A stretch of 64,000 nucleotides of DNA from Anarhynchus alexandrinus (GCA_008711295.1 VUYV01000090.1:489331-553330); one strand, 5' to 3'; positions 48,409-63,220 are shown, counted from the first letter of the stretch. The notes: generated by a model from the letters alone, not told the origin. Translations and numbers: made by a program.

Positions 48409-51400
48409 TCTTTTGGTTCTTTTGCAACGCTTGCTTCTTGAAGTCCATAGGGAAAATTAATGTATAACATGCTGTTCTTGGGATATATTCTGCTACTAAC
48501 ACATTGCCTACAATTGCCCTAATCCTGAAGGCCTTAACCCCAGTTTAGTTAATTTGGAGAAGTCTTCTGATGTCAGGTGGTGACAAGTCCCCTAGTACAA
48601 AAGGCACAGTGCTGCGGACACATTTGTAGTTATGACCTGGCCACACATGAGTTTAGGTTTTTTCCCCTGCTCTGCTACACAAGTACTGTCTGCTGGCTGT
48701 TTGCTGCTGGCATTTAGTATTAACACTGCAGTTATAGCATGCTTTCCCAGAGCCCAGCTTCGCTAGATTCCCAGCCAAAGGAATTCAGGCCGTCTCTGGT
48801 CCTTTAATCCTTGTGCTCTACTTTTCTCATGTTCTCTGTGGATGTCCTTCCTCCACCTTCACCAGAGAGATCTGCAGATAAAACCAGTGGTCTTCCAGCC
48901 ACCTTGGATATCCAGTCATATTTTGGTGTATTAATGCCAGTGCTTACAAGAGTCCTGCTAAAGTTTTAGAAAATCTTCCTTTTGAACTTCTTGATGCTTT
49001 ATCTGAATTTATACAACTAAAGCAGTTTGACCTATGGCACAATATTTAAATAGAAACTTGCCTGTAGTGTATTATTTTGGTTTGTTACATGCAAGAAAAA
49101 AATCCTTTCTGGCAATTGCCACGTGGTGAAGAATTTGAAGGATGAGACCAAAATTAATCGCTATAAGTAATGCAGCCACTGTACATAGTGGTTTTACAAA
49201 AACAAGAAATCATCAACAGATTAAGACACTGAGCTCATCTAGAGTTACTGCAGTCAGAGAATTCAATTCAACAGAGACATTTCTCATGCAGCACAACCAT
49301 ACGCTTCCTGAAAATATAAATCACAACAAATGAACTGGAAAAGGCACGGCACTGACACACATACAATTACAGAACAAAAGAAATCTCTCTTGGTTTTATT
49401 TGTTTGATTAAAAAACCTGAAAGGCAAAGATTTGTTTATCTCATTGCACAGGGACACAGCAAGATTCATCTGTCGGGTCTTTACGCCCAGGGCTGTTTCA
49501 CGTGCATGGTCATGGCACACTAACGTTTTAGGCACACTAGCACTTCTTGTAAATACTTATTAGGGACCTACTGTTGTACTTGGGTAAGATCAACACACAA
49601 TGAACTCAGCAGTGATTGACTTGAAAGGTAAATACCTTGTGGGGCAATCTGAAAAAAGTCTGTTCCCGTCAGCAGCTGACTCAGAGGCTTGGAGGGGGGG
49701 GATATTGTAGCTTCTAGAGAAGTCTTGCAATGTAAGTTTTAAAGCTTTGCTTGGTTCACATGACAGTAGTTAGTAGTTCAAAACATGGCTCAAGGCAGCA
49801 ATTTCATTTCTCTGGATTTCAGCAGGAGAAAAATGTAATAGTTCATATAGTCGTACTCGGCTTGCAATGAAAAAGGAGCTCATGTGCTATAAATATATTT
49901 CAAATGCCAAGACAAATCAGATGTGTTCTTATAAACAGTCTTGTAAAGGTAGGTAATCTGTTCTCTGTTAGTTACATATTACACCCTCCTGGCCTCCTAA
50001 CTCATGAGGTAGGCTTAGATGGTAGTTTAAAATGTGAACATCCAGAACTTACATAGCAGATATTTACAGTTTGGCACATCTAATATTTTTTAAATTATTT
50101 TACATGTTCATTTCTTTTATCTCTTAATGTAAAATTACAACCTGCTCTTTCTTCTTTCTTAATCCAGGAGCCAGATTTTAAAGTAATTCCAGACAGAATG
50201 CCAAAATAAAAACTGTAAAGGCCATTTGGCACCTAACATTGCATGGAAGTGCCCAATGGGATTTCCAAAACACCAGATCTGTTTGATGTCTAATACCCAT
50301 TACTTCTCACAGGGAATTAGTCCCAGATCCTGCATAGGCTTTCTTGCAAATCCTACTTGATGCCTATCTTCATCTTTAAGTATCTAAATGTCTTTGCAAA
50401 TCTGGATTCAAACTCTTAAATACTACCTCAGAACTTGGTGAAAGTGTTAAGGAGAGTTTTGCCTAAGAAAGCATTTCAGTATTCAGCCCTGGAATTAATC
50501 AGGTGCAAACCAGGAAAGGCTAGGTTCTAGATAATCCTTCCAAAAATTAATATTTAAACTTAGTGCTTAGTCCCATATACTCTAATACAACAAGGCAAGG
50601 ATATACTGTTCATCTTTCCAGCACCTCACTTGGTTTTTCTTTAAATAAAGGGCAATAGATCAACTTCAGTCTAAGTCAACTGGGGATCTAGTGTCAGAAT
50701 TTGTTTAATTGGACTGAAGTTCCTGGCAAGATCTAAATATAAACATACTTAAAAGAGAAATGTTTTTATATTACATTTTCTTTCTGATACTTGAGTCTAA
50801 GTTTAATGTAGAAACCTTGTACTGCCATCCAATTGGCAAGAAAGTGCTTTGGAAAGATATTTACTTTTTAGGGGTTTTTTCTTTGCTCTGAGAAGCACTT
50901 GAGAACCAACACATCTCAAATGCAAACCAACAGAAATGTGATCTCAGTTGCCTAAATGAGGAAAAGATCAGACTTCTTCCCATTTATCTTGCTTCCCCCA
51001 TACTTTTCTAGTTGATATCAGAAAGTGAAAGGAATATTGCAATATGTTAAGACAATAACAACCCCAAACTTCCTTGTCTTTCCAAACGCTATATTTTCAA
51101 CACTACATAGATTTCAACATTAATTAAGAAAAGAAAGTGCCACATGCTCATGCACATGCCTTTATAACCTCTTGATGACTTCTGCAGAAACAAATAAAGG
51201 TCAGAATTTTCTTTTGATTTGTTAGTTATGGAAGAAGTGCCAGACAGGTAGCCTGTATACAATATTTACATGTTTAATGATAGAGAGAACTAAAATTAGC
51301 CATCTTGCTCTTCCCTTCAGAACCCCACATACTTTCTTCCTGTCTGTGACACTCCACTGTGTAGTCTAGGCTCTTTCAAGGATGCTAATAAATAACAGGA

Positions 51401-54400
51401 GCCCATGAACAGAAATAGAGAATAAATAAACAGGCCTAATTATGGTTGTGGTGATGATAACCTCTAAGTAAAACTGATTAATAACCCCATTTTACCAACC
51501 CCCAAAAGACCAGATACAAAAATGGGCACCATGCAAGAAGGCAGGACCCTGCCTGTGCTTGGTTGAGTTTGCATGGTCATAGTGGGCAACAGGTAGTTAC
51601 AATACTGCATGAGTTATTTTTATACACTTTCTTGTTTCATAGCAAACTAACTTGTGAAACAATGGATTTAACATTTTACTATGAATCTAGCTAAGGAATG
51701 TTTTGATAGTGTACTTAGTGTTTTGAGTGTGTGCAACTGAAATGTCACGTAACTAGCTGGTTGCATTTATTAACTCCACTTACAGACCAACCCTTCTTAC
51801 AGACACAAATCTATATATTTTATCCCACAAACAAATACCATTGACAGTCAGCCAAGACCATCTAATCACACATGCCTGCAGGCTGGTTCCTTGCATGAAT
51901 GGCTCTCCCTGCTGCACCAGCGAAATCGAATTACGCTCTGAGAAAAACAACAGACCCTTGATAAGAGAATCCAAAACATCACCAATTCAGTTGCACTGGA
52001 TGTGCTGAACTCATGTAAAGGCAAGAGTACAGACTTCTGTTGAAAGATGTGCTTTCAATATCTCATCAATCACCACAGGAAAAATTTCTAATGCTTTAGC
52101 TTCCCTTTGCATGGCATTGTTCTTGCAGAAACTGTACTCCTGTAAGGGCTCACTGAAGTACAGCCACACAATGGCATTTGATAGGAAATAAAAAAAAAAT
52201 CAGCAGGTTAAATAAAAAATTTTCTATTTACTGGACCAAAGCCAGAGGCATTTGCAGTGTGTAGGATTAAATCAGAGCACCCTGGAAGCTGATTTGAGAA
52301 ATTTGAGGAATAAAATAAAAATGCAAGTTGACCAGCAGCTGCTTGTCATGATGGGAAGAGAATTTTGGCCATTGTGACATCAATTAAATCAAAACTAGAG
52401 AAGTATTTATAGCAATGATAAAATGTGAAAGTGGTTGTTACTTAACTAGTTGTCTACTAGTATCATGAAGGATAGTTTTCCCTCCCATGGTGGGTAACTT
52501 CTTTTTTGCTTTGCTTTTTTCTTTTTCCCTTCGAGATCTCGTAAGACCTACTATTCAATATTTAAATATAAAAATCTTGTTTGTTTCAGCCAGTATTAAT
52601 GATGTAATTTTTGATCTTGTTTGCTAATAGACTAGAACTTCCTGCATGTACCACAGCAGAGACAATCTTCTTTCTTTTTTGTGAAATGAGCAACATTAAT
52701 TCTGATCATTTTCTGAATTAGCAGAGCTTTTCACAAGAGCATTATTTTTAAGTGCTGTTACCGAAATTACTCAAGAGAGCTTAGAGGTTTAAATTAGTGA
52801 TGTTTAAATTAATTAAAGAGAACGGCCTGTGAATTTTCCCATCTGAGTTAAGATTCAAGATCTTATTTGTGGGTTGGGGTTTTTTTTTGTATATATGTTT
52901 CCAGCAACAGCAAATTTGAAGAAAATCTGATTTAAATGTTGTCTGCTGCATAGGAGATTACATTAACATTTCAATTAAAAATTACATGCAGACAATTGCT
53001 CATTTATCCTGAGGTTCCATATATCTCAATCTTGGGTAACTCACCATAGGCCAGCTTCAACCAGTGACACTGCAGTAACTTGCATGGGCAAGATCCTAGC
53101 CCAGATATATTCAGTAGTGAGAAAAGGGCCTGGGAAGTTTGGACACTTGCCTTCTTTTCTGAGTACTGCCCTCATTGTGCTGTGCCTCCCTGGAATCGAG
53201 CAGTAGGAGATGCACTTCATGGAGCAAATGCATGAGTGGTGAGTCATTTGAAAGTACATGAGCTAATTCAGGTTCCACTGACTTCAGCAGGATGGACCAA
53301 ATGCAAGAATGTAAAGTACTGCATGTATTTTGAAACATTAATTGAAAGTTGTCTGCTGTGTCTGGGTACAATAGAGGTCAGTGTTGTTTCAGTCTCTAGC
53401 TGGTGAAGAACTTCTAGCTTGGTAGTGGACAAAGGCTTAAGAGTCCCCACTGCAACGTTGTCTCTGGGTAACAAACAGTACCAACTGCTTCTTGTCCTTT
53501 TTCTATGTTAAGGTAAAATTCTGGTTCCAACAAGAATAGCTATATAGCCCTCACAGAGGGCAGGATTTGAGAGCAGAGATAATCCCACTGAGCCCTGTTA
53601 CCCCTGCTCTTTCTTTCCTTGCTACTGGTTGTAGCCCAGCCTTGGCTTGGAGCAGCCATGCTCTGCTGAACTCATGATATTTCCTGGCAGACTGGGCCAG
53701 AGCATGCTCTTGCCAGCTTGGGCGATGCTGACCAGGCAGCAAGGCACACATAGGCTCTTCTCCGAAGAGCGCTGGAGTTTGGGCTGAGCTGTGTCAGAGG
53801 GAGTTTAGGCTGTGGATGCAGCACAAGGGAAGTTTTCATCTCAGACACAGACTCCTCTGGACCAGAGCGAGACAGGCCCAAATCCCTGCCTAGAGACCAT
53901 GGCAGACTACTACTGAACTGTTGGAAAGACAAAGTCATGAGCTTAAAACACATCTCAGATAAATTGTCTTCCAAAAGCAGTAACTCATCAAGAGCTTAGA
54001 CTGAGCCCCATGCCACGCCCTTTCATAGTAGCATTTGTCTACGTTGCTGGACAGGCATGAGATCGAATGGACTTTCAGTCAGGAGCAGCTGAGGAGGGAT
54101 ATGACGACAGATGAACTGTGGATGGTGAAGGATAGCATAGAAAATTTTATGGAAATCTTTTCAAATATGAGCTTATGAAATTAGGTTCTGAAATTTGCAA
54201 AGTAGCCTTCTGAAAAGAATCATCCCTGCGGTGTAGGTCAAATCAGCTGGAGATGACATTTATTTAAAAGGCATGAGTTTAAAGAGTTATCCCTTTTCTC
54301 TCTCTCTTTTGTATTTGGTTATTTTAAAAAAAGACCCTTGAGAGCAACGGAGGGGTTAAAAATTTTTACTTTAGGGAAACTGTTGGATTGACAGAGCCTA

Positions 54401-57094
54401 CCCACTAAAACTAATTTAATAGAGATCCCAAAGGCTTTCCTGAATGAAACCAATTACAAGTTCTTCTTTAGGAAAGGTGTTGGACCCCTGGGATGATTGT
54501 ATATGTATTAAACATTTTCAGTTCATAAGAAACCATTCCTCTGAAGACATTGGTGTTTGCTTGCTGACTGTGACATAATAATCTTTATTAACATAGGTGG
54601 TGCAAACACCTAGAAAATAATACAGTAATGTTGAAGATGTTTGGATAGGGTGATGAACTAGAAATGGAGTGATCCTGTTCTATGCAATCCCGCTGCTCCT
54701 CTGCAAGGCAATTAGATTTCTGATTGCAACCGTTTTTCTGTCAGTTTTCAAGTTCAGGCTTTTTGCGCCCTCTCTCTCTCTGAGATAAGAAAACCAGAGT
54801 GAAGACGACTTGCTTTATATAAAATATTATCTGTAGAAGCAAAAAAAGCCCCAAACCCTACCATTACAGATGCGCTTATTCCTTTGAAATTTCTTTCAGG
54901 GGCTTGGCACTTCTAATGAATAAGAAAGGCAATTTTAACATATATCTCCACATTTAATTCCTCAGTGCCTCCATTTTAGCATCAGTCATTACAATGGGGT
55001 TGACACGTCTACGAACCTGAGAGGCGTTGTCAGAATCCGGAGGAATGAGCACACAAGATGAAGTCAGAGCATTTGTTCCTTGACAGCTCAGGCGTGGTGG
55101 CAGCCAGATAGGGCTGGAAAAAAAAGAGAAGGCGCTATAGTTCCTCCTCACTGATCTGAAGCCTGCAAACAGATATCATTTCAGACATAAATACTCCGAG
55201 CAGCATGGTTTTCTGGGAGGCTGTTGCAAGAGTGAAGCATACCGATGCCTTCCCTGAAGGTTTGTGTTTCATGACCTCATTTTGATGACTGATCATTTTA
55301 ACAGTCACTCTGCAAAGATTCTCACTCAGAGAACCTATTTATATTATGAATGAGAGGGTTTTGGGGGGCTCAAACTGAAATTTATCTCTTTATTCTTACA
55401 GCTTGCAAAAGATAAAGTTTAGTGCCTGAACTGCTACCAAATGGTTACATTTTACGTATATCAAGCAAGATAAAACCCATTTTATATGCTTACTTTTTCA
55501 GGTTATTAACATATTTTACTTCACCTCTTCCTATATCTGAGAATATGCCCAATGTTTTATAAAACTACAACAGGCTTAGCATCAGCCCATAAATTCTGAC
55601 AATCCTGAGAGGCTGAGTATTAAGGTCTTTTCCCCTCCAGTTATTATAATAGCTGTATGGAAGAAGAAAAAACACGTGATAATTAAAGCAGCCCTGAAAA
55701 AAATCCCCACATTCTCTGTCATGTACAGTTAAGATAGAACATTGATTTTTAATTCTGAGCTTTGAGTATATATTATAAAATATACTCTGTATTTGAGTAT
55801 ACAGTATAAAATATGATGTTAAAACAATTAATTGTCATCAACCTGCCTCTTTTAAAATTGTTTCATGCAATAATTTACTGAACATACAGTGAATATACAG
55901 AACCGAGCTGGCAGCCACCAATGTTAGGGATTAATATACTTCTCTTCCATACAGCTTAGCCTAGAATGCAATCAGGCAACTCGCCTTATATCAGTGTTAA
56001 ACAATTGATAATAATGTCACCATTGGAAAACAGTGATCTTGAAAGCTCAATATTGGAAGCCCGCAATTTCTTCCCTCACCTTTTTTTTTTTTCCTAGAAA
56101 TGCAAGGTCAGTGAATTTAAAGGTCGTAAATATGCAAGCTGTAATGCATTTATGGTTTTGTATGCAGCTATTATAACGGTATGCACAGAGAGGCATCCAT
56201 CCTCAGCTGTCTTCCAAGCAGCATTTCCAAGAAAGGCTTGTTCTATGTTATGCCACGATTAGTCTTTGGAAAAGAGAGATCTCAATATTCTGTGACAAAA
56301 AAAAAAACTAGAACCTTCTTTCTTCTCTGCTATAAACCTAAAATGGTTGTTCAGGACTGCTCCTTATGTAGCTGGTATCCCAGTATCTGCTCTACTTATG
56401 GTGCTACTTATAAGTAGTAATAGTGTCTTACAGAACCCTACCCCCAAAAAGTTATTGTGGAGAAAGAGTGAGGGAAGGTGCAAAGATGATGCCAGGCCTC
56501 CTGCATTGGCCTAATTCGACCAGAACATGTCTTTACCTGTGAAGAGACATGTCAAATAGGACAGTGACCCAGCCAAAAATTAAGAGTTGTGCCTCTGTCA
56601 CTAGTACATGGTATAATGTTGACAAAGGTTGGTTGTTGCTAGACCACAGGCTTCTGTTGGATTGGATTTTGGGAGTGAGCCTGTTCCTTCCACCCCCGGG
56701 CCGAGGTTAGTTCGTGGATGCAGTTGGTAGCAAGGACAGCCCAATTGCAGGATGCCAGGCATCTTGCCGTACAGCTGTCTACGTGCCAGCACAGCTTTAC
56801 ACGGCGTAGGTCTCCTGCCAGGTGATTCAGTTGGGATCAGTGAGGACGGAGACAAGGAGTTTACTAAACAGCAGCTGGTTTGGTTTTTTTCTTTTCCTTC
56901 TGCAGTCCTCAGTCTTTCTCCTAATCGTGCATGGTTATTATTTAGATTAACAGTTTCAAAATACATCTCTGTGTGTCCAGTTCCAAAACCAGGTCAAAGC
57001 ACCTGTCCCAGCATTAGTGAAAAAAATTCACAGGGTAAGCATAGAAGAAAGCCACCCATAAATGCACATCTTGCAGCCCACTCTGCCTTAAGTG
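48409..57094. other. AT-rich non-coding desert
   Basis: The longest featureless stretch. I see no coding frame with recognisable content and no recent transposon. G-run near 49693-49701, T-rich tracts near 52500-52525 and 52880, and T-run near 56080-56091. Such AT-rich deserts can hold conserved non-coding elements, which cannot be seen from one genome. Confidence 0.5.
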
Positions 57095-57205
57095 AGAGGG
57101 GGAAAGTGAGGGCAGAGCAGGAGGCCTCAAACATTAACAAAGCTCGTGGCTGAGAGCAGGATCTAAACCTACCACAGAAGATTTCAGCCAGTGCTTCCCT
57201 TTATG
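57095..57205 (+). repeat. possible MIR-type SINE relic
   Basis: GAGGGGGAAAGTGAGGGCAG followed by AGCAGGAGG and later GGCTGAGAGCAGGATCTAAA, CCTACC parallels the MIR order GGGGAAACTGAGGCACAGAG, then GGCAGAGCTGGGATTAGAACCC. Weaker than the copy at 32.3 kb. Confidence 0.35.
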
Positions 57206-58355
57206 AAGAATCTCTGCTGGTCTCCCCAGGGGCACTAGGATGTGAAAGTGAAGGGCTTTTCTCAATCCTAAACTGTTTAGGGTCTACTGGGTTAAAGCTG
57301 ACCCCTTCAGTCCCATCAGGAAGCTTATCAGAAACCAACACTGGTTTTGAGCATTGGTATAATGCATTTTCAATTGCTGCTGTATGTAAGAAAAGGGCTA
57401 AGCATTGCTCCAACTACACTGGCAACCTCTGGCCCTGGTGGTGATGGGGGGCACTAATGACTAATAATAAATGGCTAGTCTAATTGCTATAAGACTAAGA
57501 AAAAGAGTCTTTTTGAACAATTCTATACTCCAGTCTGCTTCTTAATACCTACTCCTATGATTGGAAGATGATTAGCTAGTATTCCCAGGCATTATATTTA
57601 ACATTCATCTACTCCCAGACTGGCATAACATAATCATAATAAAAATAGATTTATTGGTTTGTTTCTCCTTCTAGCCCAATTAGGTAAAGCTCAGAATTTT
57701 ATAGGATATTGAGGACACTGAAGCAGACGCTGAATAATAACGGCTAATCTCTGTTCATTGTGATATATCCCAGAACAGCTGCAAATGATGGCCAAGCTCT
57801 GTTATCATCCTGGATAGCATGAAAATTAAGGATTTCTTCCAAGTACCTCCTCTGCATTACAGACCCATTTTCACTTCCTACTTAGTCCTTTTCTCTCATC
57901 TGATCAAAATCCCATGAATTTCCACAGATACAGAACAGCCATTCCTCATCCTATGCTCACTTAGAGGGGAAGACTGTCTGGACTATCCCAACATACTTTT
58001 CAACAGGGCCAAAGAAGACTGAGGTTGCCACAGGTAATTCCAAGTGTTCTTTCACTTCTGCTGTTTATACTAAAATGTAGGTTTTGAAAATATGGTGTAC
58101 ACAGAAACAATATTAGTGATCAGGCTACAAGCACTTTTGGGGGTACCTATGAAACCACGTTTACAATTATCAAGAAGTCCACAGAGAGCACAACACATTG
58201 TGTGTTAAATATGGGGAGCCTCCATCCCTGTAGGAGAAATAATCGAAAAGCAATAATCCTTATTAAACTGTGGTGCAGTGTCACAATCCTTCATCAGGCT
58301 TTTTGGGCTTCATGTTGTGTAAGACATTACAGCACAAGGGATTGCTTCCCAGGTT
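57206..58355. other. unique non-coding sequence
   Basis: No gene, RNA or repeat recognised. Confidence 0.5.
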
Positions 58356-58380
58356 ATACACTTGCCCCAGGCAAGTGTAT
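58356..58380. repeat. perfect 11-base inverted repeat with 3-base loop
   Basis: ATACACTTGCC at 58356-58366 and its exact complement GGCAAGTGTAT at 58370-58380 are separated by CCA. The arms would form a tight hairpin or cruciform. No T-run follows and eukaryotic DNA does not use such terminators, so no role is claimed. Confidence 0.7.
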
Positions 58381-61300
58381 CACAGTGGTAACGTTTCTCA
58401 AATATTCCATCTTCTGCCCAACCATGTGTTTTCTTGTCCCACCATTTCCTGGTTTCCCATTCCCAAGAAATTGAAATAAATATAGTTTAAGTGACTAAAT
58501 ATCACTAGAATCAGTGCCTGGAAAAATCTCAAGGATGACACTACCCATCTTACAAGCAGTGAAGTAGTAAGACATGGCAACTAAAATGTTGTTTTTTTTA
58601 AGAAAGTGACACATGGTAGTCCTGGGTTTTTTTGCATTCCTTGCTGCTTTTTGAAGTGTGTTAGACAACTCTAAAAATAGGTATGAGTGTAATTGCCAGG
58701 CATTTGTAAAGGAGCCTGTTTGTGAATGCCAAAGAGATTTGAAGGTAGATACATTTTGAAAAAGTTGAGCTGGAATAGTTCCTTTTCCTCCATCCCACGT
58801 GTTGTTGGGGGGGGTGTGAGAGCAGGGCTCATGTCCACGCACGGTGCGGTACAGCCTGGCCAGTAATCTGCAGCAAAAGGGACTGTAAGGTATGCAGCCA
58901 GCAGAAACGGTGCTGTTTCATAAAACATATGCCGCCTTTTTCAACACAGAATTTTCCTCTGAAATGCAAATGCAGTGTTTTTGTGCCTGTGTTCCAACGC
59001 TTATGATAGCTACCAGTTGCAGATACTAGTATAGACTCTCATAGCTTTCCTGAAGTCAGTGGAACTAAGACAGTTTTATAGTTCTCTATTTGTTCCAAAG
59101 AAGAGGAAGAAAATGTGCAAAGCCCTGCCACCTTCTTTTGCTCCAACATGATCCTGATCTTGATAAGCCACCATTAGGTTCCGGAAAGACAACTAAAATG
59201 CTTCCCTTGTCTCTCTGTGCCTGCTGTCCCTGCGGACGAGCAGCTCCTGATGACTTAGGGGCAGCAAGCAGGACACGCTAGACCCTGCGCATTAGTGAGA
59301 GCATAGGGTTGTTCACAGTGGCTGTAGCTCATTTAGACAGAGCCACTTCAGCTTTAAAATAGCTAACTTGGGCGCTGCTGACAGCATGGGAGCCAGGACA
59401 GCTGTAGTGGAACGTCTGCCCAGGAATACTTAGGTAGTTAGCACATGCATACTTTGTAGTAGCCACAAATGACGTAGTCTGAAGGGCTGCATAAATGAGC
59501 AATGGGTAAACGTGGCTTATGAGAGGGTTACTTGGTGTCCTTCACTACTCTGCTTTTGCTGAGGCTGTGAAAATGAATTGTGCAATAGCCCCAAGCTGTG
59601 ACCGCTCATTTGCAGTGTGGAGAAGTGGCCACTTAGAGCCCAGACCCCATCAGGGCCTGTTTGGTCAGCTGAGGCCCAGACCGACTCTGAACAAGCAGTC
59701 TTGTGGTTAAGGATTATACAGCCTGTTGCCAGCTGCCCGAGTCATCCATTCATTTGATTCAAAGACTCTAAATTAAAATTTTCAGTTGTAAGGCTTTTAG
59801 CATTACAACTCCAAATATACTTAATTCTCAGTTCTGAAAATGTAGGGAATAACTGGCACAGGGAAAAAAAAAAAGGGAAAATGCATTTCCAACCAAGTGT
59901 ATGCAGTATATGACGCTTCTTATGTATATATTGCAACAGTTTTCAAACTCTTCTTTCTTGAAATAATTTTAGGCTTAATTAGCACTTTAGAAGGTTTGTT
60001 CTTTGAAGATCTGTAATGACCAAAAAATATTTAGTTTGTTACTGAATTACATCTTTTTTAATCAATAACAATTACACGTACTTAGGTGTGAAGCATGTGT
60101 TCTTTGACACATCTCAAAACACCTTACAAAGGAGCACAGCGTGCAAGTCATCACCCACCATGACTCACGTTGTTGTAATTCATTCATCAACAGATATTTA
60201 AAACCAAATTCCATAGAATTTCAATTGTTTACTGTGCTATATCTGAACATTATTTTTACCCATTAGTGTGTCAGCCAATATTGTAATATGTTTTTCACCT
60301 AATTTGGCTTAAGGCGATTACCTCAAATTAGGAACTCTCATCTTTTTGTGTAGTTAGTTTTTAAAGGCTAAGATGCCTTGTACGATCTGAATACGGTTTG
60401 TAAAATCTGAAAACCTCCACATGCACTTTTGCTTGTCTTCGAGCCCGGCAACAGTTGAGATATTGAATTTTATTAAACTGTCCAAATAAACCATTATTCT
60501 TGTACTGGTGGTGTTGTGTGCCAAATAGTAGCCTGAAGCAGAGCTGCTTGGCGCTGTTAAAACCCTGAACTAATAGGTTCATAATGAAAGCAACAATTCA
60601 AACTAAACTGTAAGAAGCATGGAAGTGCCTATGCATTTCTCTTAAAAATGAATATGTTGTTTCATTACTGTTCTGTGGTAACAGAGGCCACATTTGTACT
60701 CACCCCTGAAAGCGCGCACGATATTTGTGTACGCAGTCTCTCCACAAAGAGACTTTTTGGAAGTGCTGCCCAACCCCTACTTGCACGTGAATATACGGAA
60801 CAAGGAAAAAAGGAATAGGATGAAAATCGCTCATTGACTTTAGGGTGAAGAAAAGGTCAAGATCTCACTTCAGTTCTGTCTTGAAGGATTAAATGGAAGA
60901 AAATTGCAGAGGCCTGTGCCAGCCCTCTGCATCAGGGCAGATGCTACTCCAAAATTCAGTGCAGTTTTGCATGTCCAACAGGGAACAGTGGTACGCTGCT
61001 TAAAAAATGTGCTTCTTGGTAGGTCAGATACAGGTACATGTCTTGCCTCAGTGATGACTAATAAGAACTTCAAATTCAGTTCTCTTTTTTTTTTTTTCAG
61101 TATACAGTCCCAGATGAATTAAACGATTTCTTTCCACCCTGTTTTTTTTTCCTGAATCATATTATTTCTAAGATCATGATCTTCTGAACTTGTACGCATT
61201 CAGAGATCCTACCAACCAAATGTTTTCAACCACTCATCTCCCTCAAATTAATTTTTACGCTTATTTTCATAATGCTTCTGTATGATCTAGGGAATGATAT

Positions 61301-63150
61301 TTGTCCTAAAATGGGAAATTGAAGTACAGGTGACTCTTCCCTTTCCTGTTCTCCTTGACTTTTGAAATCGATCTGTCCTCAGTTTTAGACAAATAATGCT
61401 ATTTCAGAAATGTCTCATTAGTATAAATAATGACGTAGTTGATGTTTGTCTCCTAACACTGTAACATCCACATATAAGATCTGTTGTTACTGTGCTCATG
61501 CTGCATTTCTGTAAGCACAAATAATGCATCATCACTGGACAATAATTTTGCCAGATCAAGGCTGCAACTTTGCTCTCTGAGGGTTGCCTATAAGCAGATA
61601 ATACTGTTGAACTAGAGAGAAGGATTTACAATGAACCTCTTTTTAATTATCATGTGTTAACTCTAGGGAGCTTTTCAAAATGGTCCCTCTTTGAGTAATT
61701 TTAATATGTTTCTAAAAGATTTAAACTGATAGGGGTCCAGAGGCAGAATAATATGTATAGCTATTTTTAAATGCTAGTGTAAAACCCCAGCTGCACACCT
61801 TTGTCTGCATTCATATTTTATTAATCAGTCCATTTTAATGTCCTCACTTTTCTCTGTCTTTCATTCTCTTCCTCTAACTCCCTGCTCAGCTGCTTCCCAG
61901 AGACCATTTTAAAATGAATTCTAATTATTTTAGGCACTTTTAGTATGATTATCATCACAAGACTGTTCTCTTAGTGAACCAAGTCGTTAGCTGGCAGCAG
62001 TATTATTTGGGGACCTCATCTCATTGTTTCGTCCAAGCTGACAAGAGTCAGGCCAAATCCTTGGTCTAATCCTGTTTACTTATTTACAATTTAAATTAAT
62101 TTAAATGACTATGCCACAGGATAATTGGCTCCCTTAAAATACAATAGCAAAATAAAGAGGGTCTAAGCTTCAGCTGTTTTTCAGAGAGGGAGACAACGTG
62201 GATCATTTGGTCCTTCCAGCAACAAACCCTGTGACCAGGCTCATTCCCTGCAACCAGAAAAGTCCCGCACCCACGATGAATTTGCTCTGGTCTGTTGGCA
62301 TCTGGGACTATTACTCCCCTCTGATTAGCGATCAGTTTTGACTAACAGTTTCAGATACTCTACTGAGCCAGAAAGAGTTCTTGGCAGACCACTGATTTTA
62401 AGTGGAGTTTAATGTTTATTCAGGTTAAACACTGTTTGAATGACAGCCATTAGTGCCTTTCACCACAATAGTTAGCAAGTCAGAATTTGTGCACTCAACT
62501 AGTTAAACAAGAGCAAAAAAGTCTTGTTTTATTGACAGCCAGAAGAAAGGAGGCAGTTATGCTTCCAATGTTTCTGCTTACTTGATCCTCTTCTTTTCTT
62601 TTGTTTTACAGTCGTTCTTGTGGATCACTCTGTATCTATCAAGAGTCTCTAACTTCAGCTTTGGCAATTTGCCTAATATCAGTGCCTTGTAACAAAAAAT
62701 CCCTTAGTGGGCTGCTTTGCTGAAGGTCATACTTGTCTTACTTCATAAAAACCATAGAGACAGTGTTCGCGCTTCTCTTTCCCAGGACCTCTGGTTCCTT
62801 CATGGTGCTTCTCCATCCAGGTTGCACTGGAAAAGCTTAATTCAACTGGGGGTTCACATTGGACTGTCTTCTATGGAATTTTCCTGAAAAGGAGAATGTT
62901 GAAGAACAGTTATGAGAATCCCAGAGTATGTTAAATCTCCGTTGGCTTCTCTTCAGAGCTTAATATATGAGGGGGAAAAAATGCACATCATCTAAGTGTT
63001 TCAATCTTGGTCCTCCCTGATGTCCATGACTGAAGAACAGTAATAACAAGGGACGTCTGATATCTGATATATGTGAAGAGAAGGAAATCTTCACACATAG
63101 AAAATATATGTGTATATAAGGTACTACAGATCATGTAATCTCCCCTGTAA
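58381..63150. other. unique AT-rich non-coding sequence
   Basis: No supported gene. A G-run lies at 58806-58813, an A-run near 59864-59874 and T-runs near 61086-61099. A phrase near 60110-60132 (CTCAAAACACCTTACAAAGG) may be the edge of a decayed MIR-like repeat but is too short to call. Confidence 0.5.
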
Positions 63151-63220
63151 TACCTGTCATGACACCATAATATATTTATCCACAACGTAACATACCTGTT
63201 ACAACACCATAACATAATTG
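63151..63220. repeat. imperfect tandem duplication, unit about 42 bases
   Basis: TACCTGTCATGACACCATAA at 63151-63170 recurs as TACCTGTTACAACACCATAA at 63193-63212. The similarity fades after about 27 bases. It is a small local duplication. Confidence 0.55.

Noticed and set aside
51455..51510. ACCCCATTTTACCAAC as a MIR remnant
   Set aside because: A single short phrase without the expected neighbours.
53265..59070. Short phrases like CCACTGACTTCAGC (53277) and CTGAAGTCAGTGGA (59052) as parts of one ancient repeat
   Set aside because: They recall a phrase seen in many amniote repeats, but the flanks do not align with each other well enough to call a family.
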